From Bacteroidales bacterium (GTDB lineage Bacteria > Bacteroidota > Bacteroidia > Bacteroidales > Bacteroidaceae), in the NCBI GenBank assembly GCA_004552155.1, contig SFPF01000009.1, forward strand, positions 1-27,625: a stretch of 27,625 nt of DNA. Direction: 5' to 3'. This document shows positions 25,361 to 27,625 of this stretch, piece after piece. How positions within the stretch are numbered: the stretch's first letter is position 1; the number at the start of each line of letters is the position of its first letter. Both the position numbers and the translations under genes were made by a program. Below the pieces are notes generated by a model, which was not told the origin of the DNA, did not search any database, and saw only the letters and a list, made by a program, of their open reading frames with translations.

Positions 25361-25368
25361 TACCTTTG
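25361..25368 (+). promoter_or_regulatory. -7 element of the tRNA-Arg / dsbD unit
   Basis: TACCTTTG is an exact match to TAnnTTTG, identical to the ATPase promoter box at 171-178. It lies 28 bases before the mature tRNA. No clear -33 TTTG is seen. Confidence 0.6.
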
Positions 25369-25396
25369 CCCCTTCAAAAGCGTGCACTGACGCGCC

Positions 25397-25468
25397 GCCC
25401 CTGTAGTTCAACGGATAGAATAGAAGTTTCCTAAACTTTAGATCCGAGTTCGATTCTCGGCGGGGGTA
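25397..25468 (+). tRNA. tRNA-Arg (anticodon CCU)
   Basis: A 72-nt cloverleaf. The acceptor stem GCCCCTG/CGGGGGT has a G-U first pair. The D stem is GTTC/GAAT, and the anticodon stem GAAGT/ACTTT has the loop TTCCTAA (anticodon CCT). The T arm is CCGAG-TTCGATT-CTCGG. The discriminator is A and CCA is not encoded, as usual in Bacteroidota. It is only 17 bases before dsbD, so both may be on one transcript. Confidence 0.95.
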
Positions 25469-25485
25469 CAATATTATATATAGCA

Positions 25486-27521
25486 ATGACCAAACTCTTC
25501 AAGCATTATTTATTATTGCTGCTTGCCCTGTGTGCCAGCGTGGCGCAGGCGCAGGTGAAGTTCAGCGTGGCTTACAAAAAAGTGAGTGCCACGCAGGTAG
25601 ATATTGTGTTTACGGGTAAGGCCGATGCCGGCTGGCACATCTATTCCACAGACATTCCCGACGGCGGCCCCACGCCGGCTTCCTTCGGCATCGACGAGGC
25701 TAAAGGCGTGAAACTCGCCAGCAAACTCAAAGCCGGCGCGGGCGCAAAGACCATGCAAGACCCGATTTTCGAGATGCCGGTCACGTTTTTTGAAAATACC
25801 GCTGTCTTCACGCAGCGCGTGGAACTTACGGATAAGAACTACGAACTGAAAGGCTATCTGAAATACGGCGCATGCAACGACGAGAACTGCCTGCCGCCCA
25901 CCTCTATCGACTGCCACCTCAAAGGCACTGACGGTCCTGCCGCCGCTGCTGCTGAACCCGCAACTCCTGCCCAGCAACCCGAAGTTGCTGAAAATGCTCA
26001 GGCGGTAGTTGATACTGCGGCCGCCGCTACGCCGGCTGCCCTTTAATTGTGGCAAATGCCGATTCCGCCGCTACGGCATTGTGGTGGACGCCCGTTATCG
26101 AAGAGTTGCAATCCTTCGGGCAGAGCGAAAGCGACGTGTCGGGCAAGGCATGGTATGCCATCTTCTTCCTCGGCTTCCTCGGCGGCCTGCTCGCACTGGT
26201 CACGCCCTGCGTGTGGCCCATTATCCCGATGACCGTGAGTTTCTTCCTCAAACGCTCCGGCAACCGCCGCAAGGGCATCCGCGACGCCATCATTTACGGA
26301 CTTTCAATCGTGGTAATCTATGTGGCCCTCGGCCTGATTATCACCTCCATCTTCGGGGCTTCCGCCCTCAACGACCTCTCCACGAATGCCATCTTCAACA
26401 TACTCTTCTTCCTGATGCTCGTGGTGTTCGGCGCCAGTTTCCTCGGCGGTTTCGAGATTACGTTGCCCTCCTCGTGGGGCGCGGCTGTCGACGGCAAGGC
26501 CGAAAAGGCAACGGGCCTGCTCAGCATCTTCCTCATGGCGTTCACGCTGACGCTCGTGAGTTTCTCCTGCACCGGTCCGATTATCGGTTTCCTGCTCGTT
26601 GAGGTGAGCACCGGCGGCGGCTCCGCACTTGCGCCCACCATCGGCATGTTCGGCTTCGCCCTCGCATTGGCCCTGCCGTTCACCCTCTTCGCGCTCTTCC
26701 CCACCCTGCTGAAAAGCGCACCCAAGAGTGGCGGCTGGCTAAACACCGTGAAGGTGTGCCTCGGCTTCGTGGAACTGGCATTCGCCCTCAAATTCCTGTC
26801 GGTTGCCGACTTGGCTTATGGCTGGCATATCCTCGACCGCGAAACGTTCCTCACGCTCTGGATAGCCCTCTTCTTTATCCTCGGGCTGTATCTGCTCGGT
26901 TTAGTGAAATTCCCCCACGACGACGAAGACGAGCGCAAAACCTCCGTGCCGCGCTTCTTCCTCGCCTTGGTTTCAATAGCCTTCTCTATCTATATGATAC
27001 CGGGCCTGTGGGGTGCGCCTTGCAAGGCCGTGAGTGCCTTTGCGCCGCCCCTCTCTACGCAGGACTTCAATCTCGACCCCGTACATATCGAGGCGAAATT
27101 CAAGGACTACGACGCCGGCATGGCCTACGCCCGCCAGACGGGAAAGCCTGTGTTCGTTGACTTCACGGGGCACGGCTGCGTAAACTGCCGCAAGATGGAA
27201 CTCGCCGTGTGGAACGACCCCGGCGTGCGCGACTTCCTCACAAAGGACTACGTGCTTATCTCGCTCTACGTGGACGAGAAGACGCCGCTACCCGAGAAGA
27301 TTGAAGTCTTCGAAAACGGGCAGACCACCACACTGCGCACGGTGGGCGACAAATGGAGTTACCTGCAACGCTCCAAGTTCGGCGCGAACGCGCAGCCCTT
27401 CTACGTGCTGCTTGACAACGACGGAAAGCCCCTCACGGGTTCGTATTCTTACGACGAAAACATTGGCCGCTTCACGGATTTCCTCAAAGCAGGCCTCGAA
27501 AACTGGAAAAAGAATTTCTGA
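25486..27521 (+). pseudogene. dsbD: thiol:disulfide interchange protein DsbD, split by a frameshift in the linker
   Basis: DsbD carries electrons from cytoplasmic thioredoxin across the inner membrane. The first part (25486-26046) has a signal peptide (ending AQA) and the periplasmic alpha domain with Cys130 and Cys135 (YGACNDENCLPPT), then an Ala/Pro-rich linker ending in TAA. The second part lies in the -1 frame: ADSAATALWWTPVIEEL, an eight-helix membrane domain with the redox cysteines in TPCVWPIIP and FSCTGPIIG, and a C-terminal thioredoxin-like domain with GCVNCRKME, ending at 27521. Relatives are one polypeptide. Both halves are complete, so only the unconserved linker (about 26030-26050) is hit. 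Separate translation of the second half from the ATG at 26061 or GTG at 26049 is possible, but it would lack the alpha domain. Nothing recognisable follows in 27522-27625. Confidence 0.87.
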
Positions 27522-27625
27522 AGTATAAAAGAGTAAAAAGCAATAAGCCTGCGCCATTCGGAAATTCTCGTTTCACGAAAATTATAGAGAACCGCGCCGG
27601 CTGGTCAGTAACGCCAGGAGAGATA

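Noticed and set aside
25397..25468. tRNA-Arg as an attachment site of an integrated element
   Set aside because: No integrase and no repeat of the tRNA 3' end is visible in the window.

Overview
The window comes from a member of the Bacteroidota, order Bacteroidales, most like the Prevotellaceae. Four things point there. The promoters use the Bacteroidetes form (TTTG, about 20 bases, TAnnTTTG). The secreted protease ends in a type IX secretion tail. The order parE, coaD, S41 peptidase is typical of Bacteroidales. The proteins read like Prevotella/Bacteroides families. The genus cannot be fixed from the sequence. Most of the window is GC-rich; the first 1.6 kb is visibly AT-richer and looks like an accessory insertion.

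Layout. 1-1670: end of an unknown gene, a promoter with three direct repeats, and an AAA/DUF4143 ATPase. 1673-7486 (minus strand): a phosphate-type module of Pit transporter, OprO/P-like porin, OmpR-type response regulator and PhoR-like histidine kinase. 7532-12066 (minus): parE, coaD and an S41 peptidase, interrupted by dispersed repeats. 12440-13576 (minus): a GNAT-like protein, divergent from a large secreted C1 cysteine protease (14116-18523, plus). 18593-19124: a DUF1963 protein. 19192-25175 (minus): OmpA-like protein, 7TM-HD phosphodiesterase, small outer-membrane barrel and NhaD antiporter. 25361-27521 (plus): tRNA-Arg(CCU) followed by dsbD.

Two patterns stand out. First, six genes (response regulator, porin, C1 protease, DUF1963, OmpA, dsbD) are each split between two frames, and in most of them a short conserved stretch, roughly 10 to 25 codons, seems missing at the switch. 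Two or three others (histidine kinase, Pit, a second place in DUF1963) seem to have lost a similar stretch in frame. Core genes (parE, coaD, the 7TM-HD protein) look complete. This is either real recent decay by short deletions or a systematic sequencing or assembly fault; reads would decide.

Second, the intergenic DNA is built from at least three repeat families: (A) a palindromic element of about 280-320 bp, (B) tracts of an 8-bp unit GTARACRA, and (C) a 60-bp imperfect palindrome, once split by a 71-nt insertion. Family B sits directly upstream of six start codons, always in the same orientation relative to the gene. No CRISPR array, rRNA, transposase, integrase or phage gene was seen.
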